Positions 36,136 through 47,094 of a DNA stretch of 64,000 bases are shown here, one piece after another. The DNA comes from Ephydatia muelleri. Taxonomy: Eukaryota; Porifera; Demospongiae; Spongillida; Spongillidae. Where the stretch lies: positions 16,864,437 to 16,928,436 of the forward strand of contig JABACO010000002.1 in assembly GCA_013339895.1 (NCBI GenBank), read 5' to 3'. Below the pieces are notes generated by a model, which did no database searches, was not told where the DNA came from, and worked only from the letters and a program-made list of their open reading frames with translations. A program made the position numbers and the translations under genes. Every line of letters begins with the position of its first letter. The stretch's first letter is position 1.

Positions 36136-37377
36136 ATATAGTAAAATGAGTCTGAATGTCTTCTACTTCATTAATGGTTATATAAATTGTTTAATAATGT
36201 CATATCGTTAGCCATGAATGTTTAATTAATTGTTTAATAACATCAATTTATCCGACCTGGCAGGCCGGTCACAGGCCGGACCCCGGCCTGACTTTTGGCA
36301 ACCCTGCTATATAGTATAGCTTAAATCGCCGACGTGGTTTGTTGGTGTAGTTTGTTTTATTCATTTATTTCCTGGTTACCCCACTTGGCTTCCTGTACTG
36401 TATCACGTATGCAATGAATTACATACATTATTAAAGACAATGAAACATTTTAACATGGTGTCTATAACTAGCTGCTGCAGCTACGCGTCCTCTCTAGAGT
36501 ACACAAGGGCATAAAATTTATAGTGAGTTGTTCAGGATACTTTAAATTTTAAACCATTACCATTGCTAATCGTTGGAAACGGATCACGTGAGCGATTGAT
36601 ATGGAGCCCCCCAAAAGTTATAGACAAGGCTGACAAGGGTTTTGACCACGTTCACCTCCTGTAAGCTCTCAACAGGACCCTAAACTACATACATGTAGAA
36701 GTATGTTTGCATTTATATGTTGTTTTGGTTTGAGATCTCTGCCCGTTCTGAGTGTCTTGTAATAGATTTTAGAGCGCTCTTGAGAAATGATAAATCTCCT
36801 TGATGACCGCAGTAGGTGTCTTTGTTTGGTATAGCTCTGATGTCCAGGGAAGTTATCCCTGGCCGAGCGGTAAGGATATCTGTGCGAAATAATGCAGGTC
36901 AGACGCGCTCTCGTAAAATACCAGACGTACGTGCTGTTTTGCGTGAGATAGTCTCAATTATATATATTTTTATTGATATATATAGGGATCGTAAAACCGT
37001 GGCGCTTAGTGCTGTTTCATATTTGTACGAAGTGCAGTTATCGAAATTTTCATTTTTGTTGTTGTTTTTTTGACCAAAACTGGATATAAATCATTTAATC
37101 CACATGAGGTGGTGACGAAGCAACCAAAAACTACTTCGGAAATACGGTTACATCGGAAATACGGTTACATCGGAAATATGCAGGATTAGATGCATGCCTT
37201 CCTCTTTGTCTAGAGGCTACCTTATACCCATGGCTGATGGATAGTTACGTTCAAGCTTTCAGGTGACTTCATGGAGCAAGCATGCGGAACTGGCAGGTCG
37301 CCAATCGAAGCCAGTTTCCAGTAATGAATAGTGATAAATGGTTGATGTTTTTTTAATTGTATTACACTCATTACTTT

Positions 37378-37456
37378 CCTTAGTTTCATTAGTTTCATTA
37401 GTTTCATTAGTTTTATTAGTTTCATTAGTTTCATTAGTTTCATTAGTTTCATTAGT
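37378..37456. repeat. (ATTAGTTTC)n minisatellite
   Basis: About nine copies of a 9-base unit. The equivalent site in copy B (about 45328-45345) has only one or two units, so the array expanded in copy A. The MKLMKLMKL and NETNETNET minus-strand frames are artefacts. Confidence 0.9.
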
Positions 37457-37504
37457 GGGCTGCTTAGTACAAAAATGCAAGTTTCTCGCCTATGATAAAA
37501 TGAA

Positions 37505-37935
37505 AATCTTAAATATGTTTTTAAGATCCAGGAACAGTAATGTTGGGAGTGTTGTGTTTTATCATATTAGGCTTTCGAAATACTTTTTTTTTTAAGTATG
37601 CCTGTAGAAAATGAAGCGCTTCTAGTCCCAAATGCAGTATGATCAAGAACTAAATGAAATGTTACATAAATATCACGGCAATGGTCTTATGGATTCGTTA
37701 GAGTGGACTGCGCTTTAATTTAAAAAAAATGCTGAAGTAACCAAATACATCAGACATCCCGTAGCAGTGCGCTGTGCAAACCTCGATTAGCAAACCTCAC
37801 GTGGTGTGCAAACCTCGATTAGTGCGCTTGGTTAGTGCACGGTGAAACCTTAAAAAGTGCGCTGTTCAGATTTCAATTAGTGCGCGGCGCAAGTGTCTGA
37901 GTGCGCGATCTACCGGAGTACCGGGCCACCGTAAT
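37505..37935. other. Insertion in copy A, absent from copy B
   Basis: Alignment of 37480-37500 and 37936 onward with 45380-45410 shows about 430 extra bases here. They contain repeated ATTAGTGCGC and GTGCAAACCTCG motifs. The ends are not clean enough to define an element. Confidence 0.5.
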
Positions 37936-38940
37936 TTATTTATTTTTTGTTGCAATCTAATGACAACACAAAAATTTTCACCTTGGTTTCATTGTCACAT
38001 AACGGTGCATTTATAGAAAAAAAAAATGTTCAAGCAAGTTTCTAGTGCCCAGTCCCAAAATTCTCCTTGGTCGTCGTGATCTTCTTCCTTCTGGAACGTA
38101 GAACTCTTATCTAGGAACACTTTTGAAGAAAGGCGATTGTACAAATTGCTTCAAAATAAATCCACAGTGTGCCATTAAGGGTCATGCAGGTAAACCATTG
38201 ATGGTATCTATGGGCACAATGTATTACACAACGTTCCAAAGCGAGTAGTGCGTTACTTAGAATACCACCCAATAACATCAGAGTTGGTATTAAATAGTCT
38301 GGTGCTTACGATTCCATCCTTGATACTTTGGCTACACAATCAGAAATATTTCGGCCGCATTCGCGCAACGCCTGCATGTAAAATATCCATGAAACATATA
38401 AAAGTCGTTGGAAATTTCTGCCGCCCGTAGCGCAACGCTTCCGAGATAGGTTGTTGAGTGGTGCAGGTTTTTTTTTTCTTAAATGCCTTCACACCATATT
38501 AAGCCGGCAACAAACGGAATACCTCAGTTCAAAAGCGAAACGATCATCAGAGGAGAACAAGGCTAAAGCCCGAGCGCAACATGAAGCGAATCTCGAAAAG
38601 AAGAACTGAGGCTCCAGTGTGCTACAGCTACAGAGCTGATCCCGAAAAGAATGTGACCTCTATACGCGACTGGTACAACGTTGATATTGAATCGAAGCGA
38701 TCTGCTAAAAGGTAGCGATCATATCAAGACGACCTCGAGGTAAACCATGCATGCTGCCAAGTATAGCAATGCATTTTCTGAGGAACTATATTAAGAGCTC
38801 GAGCTCTTGGAAACGTAATCAGAAACCATGCTTGCTATTAAATTAATAGGTGTTTAAGTGAGTGTACATTCTACATCAGATCCGCGGTCTATGAATGCTC
38901 ATCACACGCGAGTCTAGCTAGCGGTCAGATAAGTGAATTG

Positions 38941-38994
38941 CCAAGGGCTTATGTTTTCGTTGACCAATAGGTCAGCAAAAACATAAGCCCTTGG
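38941..38994. promoter_or_regulatory. Upstream palindrome of the secreted-protein gene (copy A)
   Basis: Two 25-base arms (CCAAGGGCTTATGTTTT...TGACC) with two mismatches surround an AATA loop, so the centre reads GACCAATAGGTC with a CCAAT core. It ends 106 bases before the ATG. The same structure sits at 46409, 54073 and 61604. It could be a protein-binding site or promoter hairpin; function is inference. Confidence 0.6.
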
Positions 38995-39043
38995 CATGTC
39001 GTGCTGCGGTGTCGACGGTACAGAATGCATATGGTCTCTGTAC

Positions 39044-39051
39044 TATTTAAA
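39044..39051 (+). promoter_or_regulatory. TATA-like box of the secreted-protein gene (copy A)
   Basis: TATTTAAA lies 50 bases before the ATG and about 50 bases after the conserved palindrome. Copy D has the same TATTTAAA (61709-61716); copy C reads TATTTACT. The spacing would allow a short 5' UTR. Confidence 0.5.
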
Positions 39052-39100
39052 CAGACCTATAACCAACTGAACGTCACTTCACTGAACTACAGACACCGAG

Positions 39101-39742
39101 ATGGCTACTGCTCTCCTCCTTCTCTGCGTGATCTCACTGGCTTCACATTCAGCCCAAGCTCTCCCGCACCCTATGCTGGATCTGTATGAGAATCCGGAAA
39201 GCATGTCTGAGGAATCGGAACAAGTAGCGGAGATGGACACAAGCGAGATCTCTGTCTTCGACACTGACGTCATTGACGCGCAGGCCGTAACAATCACTAA
39301 TTGCGGTATTGCCGGAAACATCGTCCAAGCCGCCCTCCAATTTGGACTTGCATTCGTCCCGAATTCGGGTATCGTTGGAGTTAGTGTCAATTGCGCGTTG
39401 CGGGTAGGCTCTTACGTGTGCACCAATGTCGTGGTGTCAGTTAGAGGGGTCCAGTACACCAGTGTCAGGGCTTGCGTAGCGCCGAGTAAGTTCATGTTAC
39501 TGCAATCCGTGAAACGTGTTAATTAAATCGAATGACCCATTTCTTTTATAGATGGCAACGTCTGTGTGAAAGTGAACGCTGCTCCCAGGTGTCAACCACG
39601 TGGGCTAGCAGCAGCTATTCCGCTGTCTATTCCCGTTCAGACTAAGAAGGTGCCAGCAACGTTGAGGTTGGACTTGTTGGGCAATAACCCTTGCGTCGCC
39701 GTTAACTTCGCCCCCAACACTGCCTCCTGCGCCCGAATGTGA
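39101..39742 (+). CDS. Small secreted protein with eight cysteines (copy A)
   Basis: Two exons, 39101-39485 and 39552-39742, join in phase (GT at 39486, AG at 39551) to give 191 residues. The start is a clear signal peptide (MATALLLLCVISLASHSAQA). An acidic stretch of about 35 residues without cysteine follows, which looks like a propeptide. The mature part has eight cysteines (TNCG, VNCA, YVCT, RACV, NVCV, PRCQ, NPCV, ASCA), enough for four disulfides. Ser/Val-rich strands suggest a beta-rich fold. I do not recognise the family. A possible polyadenylation signal ATTAAA lies near 39892. It could be a defence, venom-like, structural or signalling protein; the sequence does not decide. Confidence 0.8.
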
Positions 39743-40140
39743 ATGGATCTTTGGTCTCCAGTTGATAGTAGTTACGCTATACATAGACACTGCTTAGCTG
39801 TAGGCTTCCTTAGATTGCGCTGCAGTTGAACTACATGTACAATTTACATGTGTATAGGGAATTGTATGGCCGTTAGCTGTGAACACCATTAATTAAAATT
39901 GAACGCAAGTTTTATCTGCCACTTTGAACCTTTATCAACTCTTGTAGGAATGGAGATTAATTTCACCAATATCTTCCGTCGATGTCTCGTGAAATATATT
40001 AATGAAGATTAAATAATTTGCTGGCGGATATCGTTATGCGCAGGGACAACTTAGCTTACCCAATTAAAGTATAAAAATTCTTCCATTGAGATAGAGATTT
40101 GCAGTTGGGTCCAGGATTGAGTAGTGGTGCTTAACCTGTT

Positions 40141-40371
40141 CCCCCCCTCCGCCTCTTACGTGAGACCCTTAAAAAAACGGCATGTTTTTGAAACAAGCGT
40201 ATCTCCAAAACCCGTCACGCCACCACGTACCTTTTTCAAACTCATATTGTGGTACCACTTCTTTCTTATAAAAACTGACCATTTGGGATTGCACTGACAT
40301 GGTTTTGGAGATACGCTCGTTTCAAATTCATCCCTTTTTTTTTGGGGTCTCATGTAAGGGGCGAAGGGGGG
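40141..40371. mobile_element. Inverted-repeat element in copy A
   Basis: About 70 bases at each end are inverted copies: the left arm includes CTTACGTGAGACCC and AAGCGTATCTCCAAAACC, and the right arm has GGTTTTGGAGATACGCTCG and GGGTCTCATGTAAG. Copy C lacks the whole segment at the corresponding site (about 55248). It is non-coding, about 230 bases. The target duplication is unclear. Confidence 0.7.
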
Positions 40372-40397
40372 GTCGTTATATCTGGTATTCTACGGTA

Positions 40398-40630
40398 TAT
40401 GGGATCGTATACATAATAAAATCTTCAGTACAAGCAATAGAAATGTAACGCTTTCATTGAAATGTATGGCTAATGAAACATTCAGAGACTTACAACTCCA
40501 TGACAGATACTCCGATTCTCAGTGCGTAAGAAGCAATGTGTAGAGGATATTTCAGACTTCGAGAATATAAAACAAATCGAAATCTTGAAATAACATGCGT
40601 TAGGTCCCTTTTTGTGGAAACGATGCGGCA
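40398..40630. mobile_element. TIR element, TATGGGATCG family (copy 2)
   Basis: The left end TATGGGATCGTATAC and internal sequence (CTTACAACTCCATGACAGAT, TCTCAGTGCGTAAGAAGCAA) match 21158-21411 in reverse and 55285-55523 directly. The right terminal repeat is decayed (GGAAACGATGCGGCA). Confidence 0.75.
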
Positions 40631-40671
40631 TCGCATTTGCAATTAGACATGCTGAAATGTAGAACTGCTTC

Positions 40672-40895
40672 AGCAACAACACATTGTCAAATTCCCCGAA
40701 GCTGTTTACAGAGAACGTTTCCCCGAAACGCTTATTCCTCATAATACCGTAATGAATGCCAACGCCCTCGACATTGCTAATTGAAATTCCTTATGAACAT
40801 GGCTTCTGGTCTGAAGAACTTAATTTTTAGTGTCGAGAGCTTTGGCATTGATTGCAGTACTATGAGGAATAAGAGTTTCGGGGAAACTATCCGGG
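40672..40895. mobile_element. Foldback MITE, GTTTCCCCGAAACGC family (copy 2)
   Basis: Arms with TTTCCCCGAAACGC, TATTCCTCATAATACCG and GCCAACGCCCTCGACA face AGTGTCGAGAGCTTTGGC and TATGAGGAATAAGAGTTTCG. It starts exactly where copies A and C stop being alike (compare 55575). A G homopolymer (40890-40918) follows. Confidence 0.75.
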
Positions 40896-41011
40896 GGGGA
40901 GGGGGGGGGGGGGGGGGTCTTTGGGGTCTAAAGACCCCCGCTTGGGCCCAAGTAAGTACATGCTTGATTAATTAAATCAGTTATCTTACCGCGAAAATAA
41001 GCGATCGAAAG

Positions 41012-41090
41012 GTAGTCTCGTACTCAGACTCAAGTACGTCACAGCTGCGGATGGATTACATCACAGTTACGCGTCTGGGAAAGTGATCGG
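41012..41090. mobile_element. Truncated palindromic MITE (copy 4)
   Basis: GGTAGTCTCGTACTCAGACTC is followed by CAGCTGCGGATGGATTACATCAC, which matches the left arm of the perfect palindrome at 61891. The right arm is shortened to ACGCGTCTGGG. Confidence 0.65.
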
Positions 41091-41175
41091 TGACTGGAAT
41101 TCCGGAACTTTTTGATTGACTGCAGCCCGCTGGAACGTTGCTATGTTAACAAGTAGTACACGTAGACATAACAAA

Positions 41176-41328
41176 ATGGATTATGTTTGTACAGCTGTAC
41201 GGGATCAACTGGGAGTGAGTACGTTGAAGGACAAACAGAAGGAGGCTATTCACAACTTTGTTCGAGGCCATGACTTGTTTCGTTATTTTGCCAACGGGGA
41301 AAACGTTGTGCTGTGCCTAGGAATAACT
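41176..41328 (+). pseudogene. RecQ-like helicase fragment
   Basis: From the ATG at 41176 the text reads MDYVCTAVRDQLGVSTLKDK, then QKEAIHNFVRGHDLF, close to the start of RecQ-type helicase domains (LK-x-KQ-x-EA). A frame change then gives ILPTGKTLCCA in another frame, a shortened version of the usual Walker A LPTGxGKS. A stop follows. It is a broken fragment of the RecQ-like families that are often multicopy in invertebrates. Confidence 0.5.
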
Positions 41329-41399
41329 TACTGTTTTAGTGGTGTTGTATGTGCTGGATGTCTTTGTGTAGGTTTTAACGAAAAATCACATATCTTGTA

Positions 41400-43030
41400 G
41401 GGACAGCATCTCTTTGTTATATCCTCACATGTCTTTAAGCTGTCTGGCTTGTCTTTGTGTGCATGTCTTTTTGCGGTAAACTGAAAGACATGCCTACATT
41501 TCGTCATCTGAGGGTACATGTAAGTGCAAACACACTGACCTTAAATAAATTGAATCCCTCCAGTAGAAACACACAGTCGCCAAACCTTGTCTTAGAGGTG
41601 CATATACATACAGGTGTATGTCATCTGAGGGTAAGTGCAAGCACACTGACCTATGAGAATACATGCATGGTCTCCAATCACCTTGGAGAGGTGTGCATCT
41701 ACACCCTATAAGAATGCAATACATACATATCATCTGAGAGTAAGTGCAAACACACATGATACATGTACATTGACCTTAAATTAACACACAGATTCTCTCC
41801 AATAGAAACACATTGTCACCAGTCTTCCTCCGAGAGTTGTGCATCAGTAAGAATGCACCTTTGAAACACACTGAAAGAACAGTTTTACATCCTCCCACTA
41901 CTATTACTAGTACCCATGGGACCAGATGAACATAAATCTTGGTATATGGGTTTGCAAAATGACCTGACGCAACTAGTTTAGAGCCGAGTAGAAACTTAGA
42001 CTGCCAGAAAACACAGCAATTCATGTTATCGCTAAATCTAAGTGACCAACACACTCGTCAGTTCACCGTAGTCTGTTCATTGATTGCGAAGTAAGGAAGG
42101 AGCGTTTAATAGACCGAACTGAGTAGAGCGCTACCGGGGTAACGGTCATGAAACGATTAACTGCAAATAGTATTTTAATATTACCTGTACCTGCGATAAT
42201 TAAATACAGCTACGAATCGTCGATATCAATCCTCACGCGGCGCCAGTATAGAACTTACTCGCTTCTCTTTCCATGCCTCCAGAGGAGAATTGCTCAATAA
42301 TTTTTATGCCCATACCATAGTACGGCTTCTATACTTATAAGTATAAAGTACACGAATAACAAGTCTTAATTAGCACCTTGCACCACACCATACAGTTTAT
42401 CCCGCCCATGATTCAGGAATCTATACAGGGGACAGTAGAAGGAAAGATTGGGGTTCAGTGATCCACCCCAACAGTATGACTGTTGCATCAAGATCCTACC
42501 TGACCGATACTAGCAGACACTACAGAGTATCTGAACTGGTATTAGGACGCGCAAGCGATGTTGGCTCATCTGTTTGGTTATAAATGAAATCCCAACCATG
42601 TGTTCCAGTGTACACACATGTCAGTATATGTTCTATGAAAGCTTTCGACATGAACCATCGTAATTGCTGCATGGCTAGCACTCATGTACTGATACACATC
42701 TAAAAATGCACTCACAGACAGCTATGAGAGAAATGAAATGTATAAAATTGGTTATGTATGAATTGTAGGCACCAATTAAGCACAGCATTTGTCAAATAAT
42801 ATTTGATAATTGCGAGAATATACGAAATCCCTTATTTACATACTTTTGGTAAATTGGTGCCTACAAATCCTACATCACCAATTTAAAATATTATGAATTA
42901 TACACATTGCCGAGCTAAATCTGTGGTACACGTTCTGTCAATATACATGGTGCATGGTTTGCAAAAGGCAGATTAAACATATCTTAAATCACGTGCATGC
43001 GCGTCACGTACATGTACTAAGACTGAGAAC
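41400..43030. other. Intergenic; degenerate tandem repeat
   Basis: At 41500-41860 three decayed units of about 110-120 bases share CATCTGAGGGTAAGTGCAA, CACACTGACCT and TCTCCAATAGAAACACA. The remainder is AT-rich with no gene seen. Confidence 0.5.
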
Positions 43031-43570
43031 AAGAAGGCCGTGGAATGGTATAGGTTATGTTATGACCGTCTGAGACTGAGCACTGTAAAAATTTTATGTT
43101 TTTTTATCGCACAGGTAGAGGCAGTGCAACACTGCTTGTTCGGGATTGCAATAGATGAAGGTTTTAAGGGCCCTCAAGCAAATACCCTTGCTTGGGATGT
43201 CCTCTACCCTGAGGTAAAGGATGTCAAAATCATTTGAGGTGACAAATAGGAATCTAGCTATTCTTTACATTGTAGCTAATGATCACGCTCCTGCAAAGGA
43301 TGAACCACAGTCCAGAAACATCGTATGAACAATCAGCTATTCATTACATTAAACATCTGATGTCGTGAAAGAACTTCTATCTTGGTTTCATTATATAACT
43401 TCTGTCTTGAGTTTAAATTGCTTTCATTATATAAATTCATTTCGATGAGAATCGATTTCTCCTTTTACGTTCATTATCAATTATCCTGTGCATGTCGATT
43501 TCGGTGAGAATCGATTTCTCTTTTTAATTATACACGCTATAAACTGGGTCGTCAAAATCAAATCTCCATT
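43031..43570. other. Intergenic, no gene seen
   Basis: A short frame at 43040-43237 has no recognisable domain. GATGAGAATCGATTTCTC recurs as GGTGAGAATCGATTTCTC at 43444 and 43502, a local duplication. Confidence 0.4.
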
Positions 43571-43572
43571 CT

Positions 43573-43735
43573 ATCAGGGAATTGAGTCCGCCTCCTCCCC
43601 CGGACTGTATTCCCTGGATGTACAATATTTTAGACGGACCGTATTCCCTAGGGAGTTGGGTCCGGGGGGGGATCGTATTCCCTAAGGGAATACGGTCCGC
43701 CGGACCGAAAATTGGGCCGGACCGTATACCCTATG
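43573..43735. repeat. GGACCGTATTCCCTA palindrome cluster, possible MITE
   Basis: Several direct and inverted copies of GGACCGTATTCCCT lie within 160 bases, including the palindrome TATTCCCTAAGGGAATA. Outer ends TCAGGGAATTGAGTCCG and CGGACCGTATACCCTATGA are imperfect inverted repeats. It is probably a small non-autonomous element. Confidence 0.5.
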
Positions 43736-44094
43736 ACACCGGAAGTGTTACTTCACTCGTTTCTATTGAATATTAGAACACATGCAACATTGTATTCCAT
43801 CACGTGTAACATACTTATGTGACAAATTCGAGACGAAGATCTTCCAGCTGATCCATAAAACGATTCAGCATTTTGCAGGCCTATTTCAGACCTGTGAAAC
43901 TTCATCGGAGTCGACGAAACTGTTAGGACCAGAATATAATGATCTTCTTGGTGAATACCTGTCCATCAAAAGACTCGAGCAGTCGATTTTCAATGAATCA
44001 TACTCCGCAGCTGCCCATCCATGCGCACGTGCATTTCTAATTTTCAAAATTCTAAAATTTCACATCAGCTTTTATTTTTACCCTCGTACAAAAC

Positions 44095-44803
44095 ATGGAA
44101 GGACCAAATAAGCGATATAGATGCTGGATGTGTCAACAAGACTTATCACGATTTATCTATTACAGGCATATGCGACGAAATGGATGTTCCGCTTTGGTCA
44201 GAATGCCGACAAAGGAATGTCATACGACAAAGAATACTATAATACGTCACAAGAAAGAAATAACTTCAGCGTTGATATGGAAGAAGAGAGCAGCGATATG
44301 GATAAGGTATAAATTTAAATATGTATGGTGATAAAATTAATGCAGTATTTGCATCAAACCATCATGCAATTCTTTCAAAGTGTTATGAAAGGTATTTAAA
44401 TGACGCAGTACTTACTGCTTTGTCGGCTGTGTATCACATACTATATCCCAATATAAACCAATTTGAGCAGCCAGTTTCTTGCCGACATTTGATTTGCAGT
44501 GATATTGAAATACACATAGAACGTTTTTCAGCAAAATCAAAATCTCAACGTTCTGCAGTGGTTATGGCATCCTGGTATGATTCTGATGGGAAAGTCAACC
44601 TGCACACTACTGCATCATGCATATTTGAAATTGTGCAGTATTTCTTGAAGCATGCATATCGTATTGATGTTTCGGACGAACCCAGCATGAAATATACTGA
44701 CCACTTGTTTGCTAACTTTACTTGACGGCAAAAGTCAGCAATAGAATCACGTTTGCAGTTGTGTCGTGTCACCATGCCCATCCCCGGCATAAGGACAAGT
44801 TAA
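44095..44803 (+). pseudogene. Uncharacterised, probably transposon-derived gene remnant
   Basis: A frame from 44095 begins MEGPNKRYRCWMCQQDLSRF with CWMC and a later RHMRRNGC, resembling a zinc finger. The frame shifts near 44220. A second frame (44321-44725) reads SCRHLICSDIEIHIERFSAK, QRSAVVMASWYDSDGKV, EIVQYFLKHAYRID and TDHLFANFT, then a stop, with related sequence continuing after it. I do not know the family; the layout resembles multicopy transposon-related proteins of sponges and cnidarians. At least two breaks make it a pseudogene. Confidence 0.35.
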
Positions 44804-45107
44804 ATTCTCGGTTATACGCCTTAGGATATACAAAGCTTATCCAGGTTGAATGCGGTCGTTATACGAATAGTGTAAGCACGCAATCCACACCTCGGTGTAT
44901 AACATGCGTAAGTAGACTGAAACGCTTGTTATACATCTAGAGCAACGCGCGTTATACACCATAGTGGATAACACGTGTACTTCGAGCGACTACACAAGCT
45001 ATACATCAAATGTATGCACAGCATGTACACACACGCGTACAACACGTGTAAAACAGGCGGATACACCTTGTGGATAATTTCAGTTTGGCATGGTGCGCCC
45101 CTGCTAT

Positions 45108-46525
45108 CCTTTGTAAACAGCTTCTGGAAATTTGACAAGCAAATAAACTTTCCAGCTCTGAATAAACTGTTGACTGCAAAAACGTTAATGGTTAGATTTT
45201 AAAAAGCGGCATTATAGCCAGCTGCGGCGCAATATTGTGCTTTTGCTCGCGAAAAAGAAGAGATAGATGACCGCGTTTCCAGTAATGAATAGTGATAAGT
45301 GGTAGATGTTTTTTAATTGTATTACACTCATTAGTTTCATCAGTGAACTGCTTAGTACAAAAATGCACGTTTCTCGTCTATGATATATTTCTAAAATGAA
45401 AATCGTTTATTTGTTTGTTGCGATCTAATGACAACACAAAAATGTTCACCTTGGCTTCATTGTCACATAACGCGGTGTATTTATAGAGAAAAAAAGGTTC
45501 GAGCTAGTTTTCTAGTGCCAGTCCCAAAATTCTCCTTGGTCGTCGTGGTCTTCTTCCTTCTGGAACATAGAACTCTATCTAGGAACACTTTTGAAGAAAG
45601 GTGCATGATTCTACCAATCGCTTCAAAATAGATCCACAGTGTGCTTTTAAGGGTCAGGTAAACCATAGAGTGTTGCTATGGGTAAAATGTATTACACATC
45701 GTTACCAAAGCGAGTAGTGCGTTATTTAGAATACCATCCAATAACATCGAGTTGGTATTAAATAGCCTGGTGCTTACGACTCGATCCTTGATACTTTGGC
45801 TACACAATCAGAAATATTTCACGCCCGTTCGCGCAACGCCTGTATGTAAATTTACTTGGAAAATATGGAAATCTTTGGAAAATTCTGACGGCCGTAGGGC
45901 AACGCTTCCGAAACAGGTTGTTGAGTAGTGCAGGGTTTTTTCCTTAAATGCCTTCACACCATATTAAGCAACGAACGGAATACCTCAGTTCAAAAGCGAA
46001 ACGATATTTTAAGTAAGCGATCACAAGGCAATGCCCGAGCGCAATATGAAGCGAATCTCGAAAAGACGAACTGAGGCCCCAGTATGCTACTGCTACAGCT
46101 GATCCCGAAAAGAATATGACCTCTATACGCGACTGGTATAACATTGATATTGAATTGGCTAAAAGGTAGCGATCATATCAAGACGACCTCGAGGTAAACC
46201 ATGCATGCTGCTTAGTATAGCAATGCATTTTCTCAGGAACGTCGAGGCCATACTAAGAGCTCGAGCTCTTGGAAACTTAATCAGAAACCATGCGTGCTAA
46301 GTAATAGCCAGGTGTTTAGTGAGTGTACCTTCCACATCAGATCCGCGGTCTATGAATGCTCATCACGCGCGAGTCTAGCTAGCGGTCAGTGAACGTTATA
46401 AGTGAATTGCCAATGGCTTATGTTTTTGTTGACCAATAGGTCAGCAATAACATAAGCCCTTGGCATGTCGTGTTGCGGTGTGCATGTGTCGGCGGTGTAG
46501 AATGCATATGGTCTCTCTGTACTAG
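45108..46525 (+). repeat. Segmental repeat, copy B (gene lost)
   Basis: It starts with a half foldback MITE (TTTGACAAGCAAATAAACTTTCCAG), then matches 37310-39060 of copy A without the 37505-37935 insertion. It includes the CGACCTCGAGGTAAACCATG block and the upstream palindrome (46409-46464). It stops after GCATATGGTCTCTCTGTACTAGTACCTATAACC, where the other copies reach the TATA-like region. The coding part is absent, replaced by unrelated DNA and a TG repeat. Confidence 0.8.
46409..46464. promoter_or_regulatory. Upstream palindrome (copy B)
   Basis: It has the same GACCAATAGGTC centre and a CATAAGCCCTTGGC right arm as copy A; the left arm reads GCCAATGGCTTATG. No gene follows it. Confidence 0.5.
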
Positions 46526-46637
46526 TACCTATAACCCAAATCATGTGCTCACTCCCTCCTCCTTAATGGTGGTTATTATAATCCTTGTGCAACATCAAAT
46601 CGAAGCTTTGGTTCTAGCTCAATTGATGGCTGTACGT

Positions 46638-46639
<2 letters not shown>

Positions 46640-46683
<44 letters not shown>

Positions 46684-46835
46684 TGTGTGTATGTGTGTGT
46701 GTTTGTGTGCATGGTGTGTGGTGGTGTGTGTGTGTGGTGTGGTATGTGTGTGTGGTGTGTGTGCATTTTGCATGGTGTGTTTGCATGGTGTGTGTGGTGT
46801 ATGTGTGTGTGGTGGTGTGTATGTGTGGTGTGTGT
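46640..46835. repeat. (TG)n-rich microsatellite
   Basis: A compound TG repeat with GGTGTG interruptions. It begins about 110 bases after the end of copy B. The VCVCVC and THTHT frames are artefacts. Confidence 0.95.
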
Positions 46836-47094
46836 TTATGAGGTTGTATGTGGTGCTTCAAGTGTAACACACACAAACACAAACATAAACACAAACACAG
46901 AACATACACACAAGGAGGTAATCAATACCAATAGCAGAACAAATACATGTAGCTGCTTCACTAATAGAAGCTGCATCAGCGGCTACCTTCCACTCTCCAA
47001 CACACCCCACCAGGCCATTACACACCTCTCTCCCTCCCTCACCCAGGTGAACACATCCATAAAGGGTCTACTTCATAGTGGGCAAACCACTTAC

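Larger units (their letters stand above)
34551..36306. mobile_element. hAT-type DNA transposon remnant with nested retroelement
   Basis: The ends are CAGGGTTGCC at 34551-34560 and its reverse complement GGCAACCCTG at 36297-36306, a hAT-type terminus. Subterminal GGCCTGCCAGGCCGGAC motifs occur on both sides. The left flank CTATAGCT and right flank CTATATAGTATAGCT are compatible with an 8-bp target duplication later altered. The corresponding site in copy C (about 50698) lacks the insertion. Inside are a BED-finger frame, expected for a hAT transposase, and an unrelated retroelement fragment. No catalytic transposase domain remains. Confidence 0.8.
34300..40670 (+). repeat. Segmental repeat, copy A
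   Basis: This stretch aligns by eye with 50290-55580 (copy C), and parts of it with 45108-46525 (B) and 61318-62085 (D). It carries the intact secreted-protein gene at 39101. Relative to the other copies it has gained a hAT element (34551-36306), a segment at about 37505-37935 and an inverted-repeat element (40141-40371). The 36330-37110 block matches 50700-50813 plus 52398-53110. The 37940-38940 block matches 45410-46400 and 53210-54060. Confidence 0.85.

Noticed and set aside
36857-36875. tRNA gene or tRNA-derived SINE (GGCCGAGCGGTAAGG resembles an A box)
   Set aside because: No B box or cloverleaf could be found downstream, and the matching part of copy C does not keep it.
37222-37480. 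MKLMKLMKL and NETNETNET repeat peptides
   Set aside because: Products of the 9-base ATTAGTTTC repeat, absent in copy B.
39079-39390. Minus-strand frames opposite the secreted-protein gene
   Set aside because: Antisense shadows of a gene with a clear signal peptide, intron and duplicated intact copy on the plus strand.
40482-40742. Minus-strand 86-codon frame (MRNKRFGETFSVNSFGEF...)
   Set aside because: It lies across two MITEs (40398-40630 and 40672-40895); related frames appear at other MITE copies, so it is repeat translation.
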